From assembly GCA_029204225.1 (NCBI GenBank), contig CM055096.1, positions 45,971,346 through 46,035,345 on the forward strand: a DNA stretch of 64,000 nt, written 5' to 3'. The notes under the pieces were generated by a model. That model saw only the letters and a list, made by a program, of their open reading frames with translations. It was not told the origin of the DNA and ran no database searches. Shown here in pieces: positions 1 through 10,189 of the stretch. Within the stretch, counting starts at the first letter, position 1. Each line of letters starts with the position of its first letter. The translations under genes were made by a program, and so were the position numbers. The DNA comes from Diphasiastrum complanatum. Lineage: Eukaryota; Streptophyta; Lycopodiopsida; Lycopodiales; Lycopodiaceae.

Positions 1-2410
1 CTTGAGCACGTGTGCACGGGTGGAAGGTCAACGAAACATAGCAATGGAGGATGAAATGAAATGCATACCTGAGAAACGACACACAGTGCAAGACGCTGTA
101 TGGATGGATAGGAGCTACCGAACATGGTCCACCAGGTAATGGGAAGCTGCCTCCTCTTTGGATCCTGAGCAGCAGGGTGGCCGAACGTGCCCATGCCGAA
201 ACGAAATGCAGCGAGCTCCTCCATGAGCCTGATAGGATCCAAACCTAAGTGTGGACACCCTGTGAATGTACTGAAGCCAGTCGGCCTCAAGCTCCCTGTC
301 TGCGATTTGTGTCGGAGAGAGGAAGAGGGGATGCAGCATGTGTGCAACGCTGTGGATACTCCTGTGGAAGTAGTTCCACCGCGTCTCCCAGATGAACTTC
401 AGCTCGGTCATCCTGCAGGTGAGAGGCATGTGGTTTAGGGCATTACGAAAAAACATAACATTGACAGAAAAACAAACTAGCAAACACTGAAAAGATAAAG
501 AACAATTACAACATTGTACCGCTTACCTCTCTGGCTGCAAGATGGCCAACTGTAGGAACTGTCCAATCCGGTCCATGAGCTCATATACCAATCCAAGTGT
601 CGACCCCTCGCTGTCAGCCATGCGGAGCACAATGTAGAGTGGTCGAAGCAGTCCTGACAATGTCTGTGCATCCCTCCAGAACTGGTCTCCCCTCATCGTG
701 GAAGAAAAGTGCTCCCCATCCTCAGTGTGCTGAAACGTATTGGCACGCCAAAGATCACTGACAACCATCTGTAGAAGCTGCGCCCTACACCTGATCAAAC
801 GGTCGATGACCACCAAGTCGAATGCAAAGCGTGTGGGGGCTAGCTTACGGAGGTCCAGATGGCTGAACACCTGGAACATGGCAAGAACACGCCTCTTCCT
901 GGTGACAAAAGTCACTAGGAAGAGGGCCTCACGGACGATGGCTCTAACCCAGGGAAGTGCACCTATGTCACCCATCAGAAGGTCTATGCCGTGCGCTGCA
1001 CAGGGGGTATGAACAATGTGAGGGAACTCTGCCTCTAGCAGTACACCCATCTGAATGCAGTTCGTGGCATTGTCCGTCACCACCGTGACGACATGTTGTG
1101 CGCCTATGGACAGGATGGAAGACCAAATGACATCAAACATGAACTTTGCAGATATGACTCCCCCCTGCTGCAATCCACGGCCCTTAACAACTGTGTGCCC
1201 ATGCAGCTCGAGACCAATATGTTGAGGATCGGCCTCCTCTTGACATCAGTCTAGCCATCGGACATGATGCTGCAACCGTAAGTGGCCCAGTGGCGACATA
1301 GAGGCTCCATCTCTCTAGACAAGGACTCGACCCTATCCCTCAGCATGTGTGTGCGGGCAACCTCTGAACTAGGGACTCTCCAGCTAGGGCTAACAGACTG
1401 TGCAAGGCGGAAGGCCCTTCTGAAGGGCTCAGAGTCGATGATGGCAAATGGAAGGTTCAGCTCATAAATCAGACTGGCCACGGCCTGTGTGGCCTCTCTG
1501 TCCATGTGCAGCTGATGCGCGCCGCGAATGCTCTGCTGCCTAAGAACTCTCCCAGCTCGGCGACGGGTAGCGGACCTCCAGCATGGTGCACCAAACGTGA
1601 CGGGAATGGATGATGACGCGACATGCTGGGCACTAGTAGATGCATCGGCTGTAGACGTGGAATGGGGAGAGTGGGATGCACTGGCAGGGATGGGTGCAGC
1701 AGCATAAGTGGGGCGCACTGGTGGAGGGGGAACATCTGGCATGGGATACGAAAACTGCTGGCTAGGGAGGTCATTCGGATGGGAAGGGAGGGAGGAAGGG
1801 ATCTCCTCAACATCCTGGAAGGCCTCGTCACTGGCATCCTGGGCCTGCTCCTGCTCGGGCTGTGGAGAGTCCATGAGAAAGTCGTAAACTGGGGGAGTGC
1901 GAGCAACAGTAGGTGGTAGTGGAACCGCAGTGGCAACTGGCGGACGAGATGGGACGGAATCCACGGGAATGGGTGCAGATGGGGGTGCGTCTGGCGAAAC
2001 TGTTTGAGGGGGGTGAGAGAGAAAGGGACTGGATGAGGATGCACTCCCTCTCCTCGTGTGCGCTAGCCAAGCAGGCAGCAACTCGGGTCAACCACGTAAG
2101 GCACGGTGCAAAACCGAAGAACACCCTCCAAATTGGTGTTCTCTCCAGCCACAAGACGTGGCCCGTAGGTGTCTAGAAGTCGCTGCCTGACGGGAACGGA
2201 CATGCTGGCACAGAGGGCAGCATTCAGTGTGCCACCATTTTTGGCGCGTGCGTTGAGTAGGTGGCCTTTAAGACGAGTGAGGGTGGCACTGAACTCAACC
2301 AGGCAATATCAACAGCGCACGATCTTTGTACCGGACTTGTTGGACTTGTCGGGAACCCGCCTGACAATGTCCACCTCGCCCCACAGATCGACAAGGTTGG
2401 AATGCACCAT
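1..2410 (-). pseudogene. hAT transposase (BED finger + DUF659), decayed, partial
   Basis: N-terminal and middle parts of a hAT transposase. The start at 2410 matches the start of the H2 copy. A BED-type finger (CRYC, then RLKGHLL) lies at about 2250-2370, followed by a long Pro/Ser/Ala-rich linker (about 1560-2080). Next come a conserved helix block (REATQAVASLIYELNLPF), the first catalytic region (SIMSDG) and the second (VVTDNATNC, then TPCAAHGIDLL at about 1000). An intron with GT-AG borders spans 413-526. Damage: a 1-nt deletion near 2085 relative to H2, TGG to TAG right after SIMSDG (about 1253), a frameshift near 1190, and another near 250 relative to H3. The family acts in the nucleus on its own terminal repeats; this copy cannot make intact protein. 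Confidence 0.8.
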
Positions 2411-2639
2411 TTCTGTAGAGGGAACTGGGGAAAAAAGGCAGAGATGATCGTGAGTGCGATAGGAGACGGAAAGCTGGAAAATCCACAGCAATGGCCGAAG
2501 TAGCAGTAGCAATGGCGGAAGCGATCTGTGCAGCGCAAATACAGTGATGGCGAGGAGTGTGCGGACAGCAGAGAGGGTGCAGACAGCAGGAAGAGGGTGG
2601 GCAGGGAGAGAGATGAAGCGAGGGGGGTGGATTAGGGTA

Positions 2640-2757
2640 AAAAAATATATATTAATATATTAAAGATTTAAAAATATTAAATATTGTGGTATCGCGGATC
2701 AGTATGGATCCGCGGTACTACACTGGATCCGCGGATCCTGGTACTGCTGGATATATG
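2640..2757 (-). repeat. H1 terminal region: GGTAC/GGATCC subterminal repeats
   Basis: Short palindromic units built on GGTAC, GGATCC and CCGCGG are packed into about 70 bp and end at CATATATCCAGC read from outside. They are followed inwards by an AT-rich run. The same arrangement (called T-type here) flanks H2 and both ends of H3. Clustered subterminal repeats are typical transposase binding sites in hAT elements; that role is inferred here. Confidence 0.65.
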
Positions 2758-2774
2758 ATATATATATATATCTA

Positions 2775-2855
2775 AAATGGCGGACTCCGGACGCGAACGC
2801 TCGTCCGAACACGCAAGGGGTGCGTGCGTCCGGGTCCCCGGACGCGTCCGCTATT
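2775..2855. repeat. GGACGCGTCC-rich (G-type) transposon terminal cluster
   Basis: Dense GGACGC/GCGTCC motifs, including a full GGACGCGTCC palindrome near 2840, lie directly outside the (TA)n that borders H1. The same motif cluster sits immediately outside the (TA)n at H2 (6553-6600) and at the left end of H3 (37490-37745). Confidence 0.6.
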
Positions 2856-2859
2856 TTAT

Positions 2860-3080
2860 TTTTTTTAATTTTTTTTGATTTTTTGTGTTAAAAAAATTAA
2901 AAAAAAAAAATTTGGACTTTTGCTACAAGCAATAACGGCTAAGAAATAGAGACCAAAACTTATTCAACAACAATTTCTTTCCCCGCACAACTCCCTTGTC
3001 ATTGCCACCATGCACACCATACCTAGAATGCAAAAAAAAGTGCCTGTGAATGCTCCTATGTCACTGTCATTGCCCTCACT
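2860..3080. other. AT-rich, non-coding
   Basis: Homopolymer-rich A/T runs, then unremarkable sequence. No coding or terminal motif is seen. Confidence 0.5.
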
Positions 3081-3088
3081 TCTCTCTG

Positions 3089-3141
<53 letters not shown>
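3081..3141 (+). repeat. (TC)n microsatellite
   Basis: Nearly uninterrupted TC dinucleotides lie directly 5' of a LINE fragment, as at other LINE copies in the window. Confidence 0.95.
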
Positions 3142-3143
<2 letters not shown>

Positions 3144-3860
3144 CGTTCCTGTATTTGGTATGCGGTAGGCTATTGTAGCTAGACTTGGGAAGGGTCATGC
3201 CTCCGTTGTCCAATTAGAGGGATTTTATTTTCGGAAGTTTATTTAGGACACTTTGAGTAAATGTCAGCTTTTTGATACTCTTGATAACGCCATAGCATTA
3301 TACGTAGCAGAGGCATCATGTACAGGTCTTACTTCATTTGATTGGGCTAGTATCTTACACTTGCAAATCCTTATGTTATCACATATGATACGAGCTAAGC
3401 CCTTCGTCCCACATCTGATCATTCTGGCGGAGTTAGCAGTTACACCATTATAGCTAGACGCTACCTTTCGACTTATCACTTATATTCAGAGAGTTAGATT
3501 ATTCCTTGGATGAGTAGAGATACGCATAGGCAACACTCACCTCATCTCAGTATCTGCATAGTCAGGGTTCTCGATTATCATGGTTCTCTCAGGCCTCTCG
3601 CTTGCTTGACACACTTGGCATTCTATCACAAATCTCGCATCAGGCACCCATGACTACATCAGACGATTTTATACAGAGCATATCTTGATCAAGCATGGTA
3701 GGGCCAACTATGGGTTAAACCCGACTATTATCGGACTCATTTCTTGGAGAGGGATATTGTAGGGTTCCCAATGCTTTATCTTCAAGATTATCACATGGTT
3801 TGAGATTTGAATTGGGTCAGTTTTGGGTTTCATCGCACCAGCTTGAGATTGAGATCAAAT

Positions 3861-4668
3861 CATAGTTGCACCGAAACGCTTTTCTGGGCAAACATGTTTT
3901 CTGAAACCACGTTTCTCAGAAACGCGATTTGTAGCCCAAAATCGTTAGAAAAAAAGAAATTTATTTTTTGGAAAAATAGCTTATGGCTGAATTTTTTTAG
4001 GGGATCAATGGTCAAACCAGCATTTTGCCTCTCAGAAGTGCAGTAGATGGGGCACAATCAGATCTTATTTTCAATAGCTATTTGGTTGTTATTTGCTCTG
4101 GTTTTCAGTAAATGCTCAGGGGGTTCGGAGGGCGGTAGCCCCCCGAGAAACGGGGGATTCGGGGGGCAGTAGCCCCGACAGTAAGGCCTCTTCATGATTT
4201 GGCCATCCAACTCCCTGAGTGAAAACACACTTTTTGGTGTTTCGCATCCCCTAGGTCCTTTCGCTGTTCACTCTCTTAGCATTCTGTTATTGTGTAGATC
4301 AGTCATCCAGAGTCTATTCTAGATCGCCATTGAAGCCCTTCTCCAGCGTGCATGCTTGGATAGCACCATCATATGTACTTGCTTTATTATAATCAGAATT
4401 TCAGATTCATGTTCATTGTTTCTTGTCTACACAAAATTCTGTTGTCAATTATAATAGGATTAATGCACCTAAATTGGACCATCTTGCACCCGAAACAGTC
4501 GGCAAACTACACAGTAAAAATGCTCTTAATCAAAGCTTTCATCTGATACCCATATTGCCCAAAAAAAAACCAAAAAAAAAAACGTTTCTGAAATTTTTTG
4601 GAAGATTCCCGAAAAGCGTTTCTGAACCGCTATTCTGAACCGCATTTCAGAAACGCGCTGCATCTATG
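3861..4668. mobile_element. Non-autonomous hAT-like MITE (808 bp) with 8-bp target duplication
   Basis: Ends are CATAGTTGCACCG (left) and, reverse-complemented, CATAGATGCAGCG (right). They are followed inside by several AAACGC/TTTCTGAAA-type units (GCGTTTCTCAGAAACGC-like). The flanks gatcaaat (3853-3860) and gaacaaat (4669-4676) match at 7 of 8 positions, an 8-bp duplication as hAT elements make. The insertion interrupts the LINE reading described above. There is no coding capacity. A related end is seen at 45449. Confidence 0.7.
4118..4180. repeat. GC-rich palindromic tandem repeat inside the MITE
   Basis: Two copies of a unit like GGGGGTTCGGAGGGCGGTAG followed by CCCC, each able to fold on itself, lie in otherwise AT-rich DNA. 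Function is unknown. Confidence 0.6.
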
Positions 4669-4764
4669 GAACAAATTATCCCATGTGAGGAGAGGATTTG
4701 TTAGTTGTGTTCCCTAGGCAAGGTAAACACTGAGGAACATTTCTTATTTGGATTTTTCCCATCT

Positions 4765-5085
4765 TGACTTTGCTTAACATGAGAAATTGATCTTCCAGGA
4801 ACTTTCTCTGTTTAAAGCGCGTGATGAGAGCCGCTTTAACCCCTTCCCATATACACTTTTCTTCGACTGATAGGTTGAAGAACCGATTTTGGGCTGCAGT
4901 TACTAGTGACATGGGAAATAGCTTCAATTTTTCTGCTGGAGTCTGTTCGCCATAGATTTCGCACACTTGTTCGTAGATTTGAAGGAACCTGATTGGGTCG
5001 GTTGATCCATCATATTTTTGCATTTCGAGATGAGGTGTCCTTCGAACTGCTTGCAAGGGTATGACAAGTACGGGTTGATCCACTG
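4765..5085 (-). pseudogene. Gypsy gag (capsid) fragment
   Basis: The minus-strand open stretch contains KYDGSTDPIRFLQIYEQV, then AEKLKLFPMSLVTAAQNRFF and VKAALITRFKQRKF. This is the typical retrotransposon gag capsid fold (paraneoplastic/Retrotrans_gag-like) of plant Ty3/Gypsy elements. No zinc knuckle, protease or pol follows. It joins the LINE fragment at about 4765. Confidence 0.75.
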
Positions 5086-5376
5086 GATGTACTATGAGAT
5101 TAGAGAGAGAGATACCATTGCCTTTTCTGGGACATACCTATTACAATGAGATCCATTATAGCATATGAGGAGACACATTGTGTTGCACTCATGGTCGAAG
5201 AGATGTTCCTACTGAGGCAAGATTTATGCTAGCCAACTCAAACGAGTCATTCCTTCATCCTAGATCACGTCCTTCTCTAGTAGGAGATTACGAATTCATC
5301 CAGACCTAGATGACAACAAGGCCCTAAAATTGAACACAAACAATGAAATATTATGAAAGCAAAGAGAAGAAAAACC

Positions 5377-5382
<6 letters not shown>

Positions 5383-5425
<43 letters not shown>

Positions 5426-5536
5426 CTATATATATATATATATATATACATATATCAGACATTAGGGTCCGGGCCGGACGCGGCCTTTTGGTGTCGATCT
5501 TTGTAGTTTAACATATGTAATTTGTGCAATGAGCTG

Positions 5537-5603
<67 letters not shown>
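5383..5603. repeat. Compound microsatellite (TC)n-(TA)n plus G-type terminus and (GA)n
   Basis: TC repeats (5383-5408) and TA repeats (5409-5455) come first. A G-type transposon end follows, starting CAGACATTAGGGTCCGGGCC at 5456 and lasting about 35 bp. A long (GA)n tract runs 5542-5603. The transposon end is a solo fragment sharing AGGGTCCGGGCCGG with the ends at 30127 and 37475. Confidence 0.75.
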
Positions 5604-5605
<2 letters not shown>

Positions 5606-6552
5606 CCGTTCGGATCGGAGGTAGACTGTGCAAAGACCCCTTCTTTTTTGTTTGCATGTTCTTATGCAATTCTCGAAGTGGAAAGGAGGCGTTGTGAGCT
5701 AGGATAAAGGAGAAGTTCTAGAAAACTTGCCTGGTATTTGTGACTTTACGATTTTTTTGAAACTTATACCCGTAAAGCATAAGGCACTTGGATTACCTGA
5801 GAAGATGTGTACAAATAATAAAATGAAGCTAGAGGCCTCATTGACAGGAATATGTATTGATCCCTGTCTGTCCTTAGATTGGTTTGTCGTCCGAGGAAAG
5901 TAATTTGAAGGATTCATGCTGTGGCACGACATGCAATTTCCCGAGCATTCAGAATTGGTCAAAAGCACAAGGACCTTATGCTCTCAAAAAATCTCATCCT
6001 GCGATCCGATCATCCCATTATGTTCTGCTGCGACAGTGACAGACTTCCTATTTCCTTTCAGTGTTGCTGTTGGAGTTCATGCCAAAACCCTAAACCTATC
6101 TCATCATATAGGCCATAGTACTGTCTAGGTCTTGTACTTCCCTGTGTTGAATGACACTGTGGAGCATAAGTAATTAGTAAGTTGTTGAAGTTCATCCGGG
6201 GAGCGCATCGTTGACCTGTATTTATATAATAATATAATATAGATCCGCCAGGGAGACAGAGATAGTGAGAGCACGAGACAGTGTTCTCTGGACTCAAAAA
6301 ATATAAATTGTTTGCTCTTTCATGCCCAATTTTGTGGTATCTCAGTTATGGGAGGCATGGGCAGTGGTTAGGTTTGTTGCAAATTTTTTTGGGTTGTTCT
6401 TTCTAACGGGAGGGGGCAGGTGGGTGCCAGACACCCTCTGATAATTAATTCCGGGGGGGGGTAGGGGGAGGAAAATTGTTTTTATTTCGTTTTGGGGATG
6501 TGAGACAGTGAGGGGAGGGGCCTATTTCTTGAAAAAGAAAAATTTGGGAAAT
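5604..6552. other. No recognisable gene
   Basis: Only short open stretches without family resemblance are present. No repeats of note apart from short G and A runs. Confidence 0.4.
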
Positions 6553-6610
6553 GTCGGACGCGTCCACCCCCGGACGCACCCTTGAGGCGTCCGCGTCCAG
6601 CCCCCGCTTC
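6553..6610. repeat. G-type cluster next to H2
   Basis: Several GGACGC/GCGTCC units, including GGACGCGTCC at about 6556, end in CCGCTTCCT followed by (TA)n. The same CCGCTTCCT(TA)n junction is found at about 37740 beside H3. Confidence 0.6.
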
Positions 6611-7043
6611 CTTATATATATATATATCATAGGTCCCGCGGTACTGGGTACCGCGGATCCCGGTACCGCGGGACCGTACTGGTACCACGGTACCATGATG
6701 GTACCGCGGTACCATAATATAATAATATAATTAATATTTAATATTTTTTAAAAATTTTTAAACCTAATCTACCCGCCCCCCTCGCTTCTTCTCTCCCAGT
6801 TTTTTTGCAGCGATCGTTGCCCTGCCTTCGCTACTGGTTTTGCTGCCCTGCCTTCCCTGCCTTGCGTCTGATTTGTGTCGCCCTTTGCCCACAGACCGCC
6901 CTGCCTTGCATCTGATTTGCAAGAACCTGCCTTCGCCCATTTTCAACGTCTCTCACACAATGTACCCTGCTGTTTTTTTTCCAGCGTTCCATCCTTGCAA
7001 CTTTAGCTTCATCTGCATTTTGTCCCTAGTTTTCTCCATCGCA

Positions 7044-8147
7044 ATGGTTCAATCCGACCTTTCCGGTCTGTGGGACGAGGTAGACATTGTCAGGCGGGTT
7101 GCCGACAAGTCCAACAAGACCGGACAGAAGATCGTGCGCTGCCGATACTGTCTCGTCGAATTTGCTGCATCCCTCACTCGCCTTAAAGGCCATCTACTCG
7201 GTGCACGTGCCAAAAATGGTGCCACCTTGAATGCTGCCCCTTGTGGCAGCATGACCGTCCCCGACAGGCAACGACTATTGGACACCTACGGGCCGCGGCT
7301 CGTGGTGGGGGAGAACACCATTTCAGAGGGCATTCTCCGATTTTGCACCTTTCCTTATGTGGCTGACCCAGAGTTGCTGCCTGCTTGGCTGGCATGCACG
7401 AGGAGAGGGAGTGCATCCTCGTCCAGTCCCTTTGCCCCTCATCCCCCTCAGACAGTTCCGCCTCACGCACCCCCATCTGCTCAGATTCCGGTGGATCCCG
7501 TCGCATCACGTCCGCCAATTGCCACTGTGGTTCCACCTCCACGTCCTGTTGCTCGCACACCCCCGGTTTACGACTTCCTCATGGACTCTCCGCCACCCGA
7601 GCAGGCCCAGGATGCTACTGCTGAGGCCTTCGAGGATGTGGAAGAGATCCCTTCTTCCTTCCCTTCCCATCCGGATGACCTCCTTAGCCAGCAGTTTTCG
7701 TACCCGATGCCAGATGTTGCCCCTCCACCAGTGCACCCCACCTATGCTGCTGCACCCATCCCTACCAGTGCATCCCACTCTCCCCATTCCACGTCTACAA
7801 CCGATGCATCCACCAGTGCCCAGCGTGTCGCCTCATCGTCCATTCCCGTCACGGTTGGTGCACCGTGCTGGAGGTCCACCACCCGTCACCCACCAGGTAG
7901 AGCCCTTGTGCAGCAGACCATTCGTGGCGCGCATCAGCCACACATGGACAGAGAGGCCACACAGGCCGTGGCCAGTTTGATTTACGAGCTGAACCTACCT
8001 TTTGCCATCATCGATTCTGAGCCCTTCAGAAGGGCATTCCGCCTTGCACAGTCTGTCAGCCCTGGCTGGAGAGTCCCTGGTTTGGAGGTTGTCCGCACAC
8101 ACATGATGCATACCTACCTATGCCGACATGATGGAGGAGGCGCTTGA
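7044..8147 (+). CDS. Truncated hAT transposase: BED finger and Pro-rich linker only
   Basis: An uninterrupted frame of about 367 codons from the ATG at 7044, in good plant context (gcaATGG). It gives a BED-type finger (VRCRYC at residues ~35-40, RLKGHLL at ~51-57), a Pro/Ser/Ala-rich low-complexity linker (residues ~120-270) and the REATQAVASLIYELNLPF block. It then ends in about 14 out-of-frame residues after the deletion junction. The open frame also extends upstream to 6840; 7044 is chosen because H1 starts at the same residue. If expressed it would be a DNA-binding protein without a catalytic domain, possibly a repressor of the family; that is inference. Confidence 0.6.
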   Translation: MVQSDLSGLWDEVDIVRRVADKSNKTGQKIVRCRYCLVEFAASLTRLKGHLLGARAKNGATLNAAPCGSMTVPDRQRLLDTYGPRLVVGENTISEGILRFCTFPYVADPELLPAWLACTRRGSASSSSPFAPHPPQTVPPHAPPSAQIPVDPVASRPPIATVVPPPRPVARTPPVYDFLMDSPPPEQAQDATAEAFEDVEEIPSSFPSHPDDLLSQQFSYPMPDVAPPPVHPTYAAAPIPTSASHSPHSTSTTDASTSAQRVASSSIPVTVGAPCWRSTTRHPPGRALVQQTIRGAHQPHMDREATQAVASLIYELNLPFAIIDSEPFRRAFRLAQSVSPGWRVPGLEVVRTHMMHTYLCRHDGGGA

Positions 8148-9225
8148 TAGAGGGCAGAGTGATTTAGATGCCGGTCCGGCAGATGTTTGGATGCGTGCAG
8201 TACAGAGTCATGGCCGTTACTACGACAACACACCAGAGGAGGCACCAGATGACTTTGATTGCACAGATTGGGAGGCCATGCACGGTCTACAGGGTGCACA
8301 TGATGAGGCACGGGATGAGGCTCGGGTTGATTCAGGGGTTGGTGCACAGGATGATTCAGAGGTTGGTGCACATGATGATTTAGAGGCTGGTGCACAGGAT
8401 GAGTCCCAGAGCCCAGAGCATTTGTATTCAGATGCCCAACTGGACGACTTGGTTGCCACATTGGATTCAGAGCCCAACAGATGCCGAGTGTCAGGGCGCC
8501 CCCATCATCTCTTGCCAGCATGCCATACACAGAGTCCCAGCCAAAGCAGCCGCATGGGGTGCCTACAGTTCCTCCAGCTCCTCAGAGGGTGTATGTGCGT
8601 CGCACAGCTCCTCCAGTGCCACCGATGCCATTCAGGCCTGCAGCCCCTCCATCGTCGTCCACTTCTGCAGCACTAGGTCTCCATGGCAGGCCACCCTCTG
8701 TGCCCAGGTTTTCTCTCGCAGCGCCCACATCCATAGTGGCTCCTCCAGCTGCTCTTCCAGTGGCAGCACCCACTCCACATCCTCATCGTTTGGCATCACC
8801 CACTCCACTGGCTCCCCCTTTGGCAGCACCCAGGATGTACCAGTACCGGCCACCGCAGCGCCCCTTTCAGTACATATCGCCGTTGTACTCGCCTCCTGCA
8901 CAGCCAGTTCCTCCACCTGCTGCAGCCCCACGGGCACACACTCCACGAGCTCATCCTCCTCGCTCAGGTGCACAGGGAGTTCCCTCTTTTGCTTCCCTAT
9001 CCCAGCCGGCCTCAGCTTGGGCCCAACCTAGCTAGCCAGGTGATTTGCATGGGGGTGACGAGGCATTGACAGCTCCTCTTGTCCGCAAGAGACCAGGAAG
9101 GCCCAAGGGTGCACCGAACAAGAAAGGCAAGGCACAGAAACTACCAGGGAGGAGAGGACGACCACGTAGGGCTCCAGGTACAGGTAGAGGTGCAGTATCA
9201 CAGCCAGTTGGATTGGTAGCTGTAA
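8110..9225 (+). pseudogene. hAT transposase C-terminal tail (acidic, Pro-rich, AT-hooks)
   Basis: Continuation of the transposase after the deletion, in shifted frames. An acidic stretch comes first (MMEEALDRGQSDLDAGPADV, then DEARDEARVDSGVGAQDDSE). A Pro/Ala/Ser-rich region follows (8480-9035), then KRPGRPKGAPNKKGKAQ and RRGRPRRA at about 9090-9170, two AT-hook-like motifs. It matches the H3 tail on the minus strand (39300-40250). Frame changes near 8470 and 9030 prevent one continuous translation. Confidence 0.65.
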
Positions 9226-9796
9226 AAAGTATCCACTGATTATTCCAAAGAATTCCATGTGCATACCTATATCCAAGCTATATTTTGCCAAATTTTCATA
9301 GTTGGAAACTCTACTCCGATATCATTTGCTGTTTTTTGAAGCTTTTTTGGAGCTGTGAAAACGTGCAGTTGGGCGCCCGAGGGTGGATGATACTGTCTCA
9401 AGTAGCCGTACTTGGCCGCGGACTGGATAGGGAGAACAACGAGGTTATCTCCAACTCCCACCATAGCTAAAACCCTGGTGGAATGCAGAAGGAAAGAAGA
9501 GAAGGAGGCGCAGATCGCGCGCGGGCAGCAGGAAAGTGGAGCCAGTACATATAAGTGCCTAGTGTCTTGAAGAACTCCTCTCAGTGCACAAACACAATGT
9601 GGACCAGAGGATTGAACTCCAAGTTCATGAACGGTTGAGATCGAATTGGATATAAACCGTTGATTACCCCACAGCCATCGGATCAGCGTGGGTCCAATTC
9701 AAATGTCATAGAAGGGGTCTGAAGTGCAAAGTGCATTGCAACTTCATTAAAAAATTTTCAGACTGAAGTAATAGTTGGGTCCCAAGTTTTTGAAGG
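9226..9796. other. Non-coding; possible Copia-1 LTR/leader
   Basis: No coding sequence is seen. The stretch precedes the Copia-1 leader and could be its 5' LTR, but no TG..CA borders or primer-binding site could be assigned. Confidence 0.3.
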
Positions 9797-10187
9797 GTGA
9801 AGTTTCTTCACACTGAAGAAACAGTTCAAAAACCCAAATTGCCCTTATTTTCACCTCCTTTAGCCTATTTTGGCCAAACGAAAGGCTATAGCCTCCAAAC
9901 GAAGGGCACCCTGACTGAACCTGCAAGTACGATACACCAAAAGAGAGTGATTGCCGTGGAGAAAGTGTTCGAAGCGCGCCAGAAGTAATTTCACCATTCC
10001 ACTGGGTAGGAAACTGGGAGTTGGTGACGAGAAGCATTTTCGAAAACGACGCCAGTTTGGCTTTCAATTTGGCGAAAGAGCGGCGGGTGGCCTGGTAAGC
10101 TAAAAATTGCAGGTCATTATTATTGATTTCTGACATCACGGTTGGCTCCAGCATACACTTTATAGCCTACAGGTGAAGTTTCAAGCA
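9797..10187 (+). other. Copia-1 5' leader
   Basis: It shares a series of blocks, in order, with the leader of Copia-5 at 58840-59205: a stretch around CCAAACGAA-GGCTAT, GAAGAAAGTG, GGCCTGGT and AGCAGGTCAT/TTGCAGGTCAT. It runs directly into the gag ATG at 10196, so it belongs to the element. Confidence 0.55.
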
Positions 10188-10189
10188 GT

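Larger units (their letters stand above)
1..2757 (-). mobile_element. hAT element H1, cut by the left window edge
   Basis: Minus-strand hAT-superfamily DNA transposon. Its outer end is at about 2757, where a cluster of GGTAC/GGATCCGCGG-type subterminal repeats (2690-2757) abuts (TA)n. Going inwards come an AT-rich stretch (2640-2690), a 5' UTR-like GC-rich stretch and the transposase gene, which runs off the window at base 1. The same order of parts is seen in H2 (6628-9225) and at the right end of H3 (41510-41639). The far end, with the accessory gene seen in H3 and H4, lies outside the window. Confidence 0.8.
3150..4760 (+). pseudogene. Old LINE ORF2 fragment, split by a MITE
   Basis: Degraded 3' half of the LINE ORF2 seen intact at 19.3-21.0 kb. 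At 3310-3455 the translation SFDWASILHLQILML aligns with LRDWAGISRIQATMLGRM of the better copy. At about 3800-3855 GLRFELGQF..VSSHQLEIEI aligns with LGQLRVSSHQLAIETG. After the MITE (3861-4668) the same protein resumes at 4674-4760 with the zinc-knuckle block (CEERIC, a stop, LCSLGKVNTEEHF). Many stops and frameshifts. The 3' UTR and tail are missing; Gypsy sequence follows at about 4765. Confidence 0.7.
6628..9225 (+). mobile_element. hAT element H2, internally deleted, right end lost
   Basis: The left terminus is CATAGGTCCCGCGGTAC at 6628 with T-type repeats to about 6715. An AT-rich stretch and the transposase N-terminal half follow. At about 8105-8120 the sequence jumps from the linker/helix block straight to the C-terminal tail, skipping the catalytic core and hATC region. 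The junction lies in a short shared run (gcatacctacctatgccg) also present in H3 at the far breakpoint, which fits a microhomology-mediated deletion. Homology stops at about 9225 inside the AT-hook region. Confidence 0.75.

Noticed and set aside
1251-2081. Plus-strand and alternative-frame open stretches opposite the Pro-rich linker of the transposases (also 7183-7980 and 39376-40700).
   Set aside because: Shadows caused by the GC-rich low-complexity linker; the BED-to-DUF659 frame is the real one.
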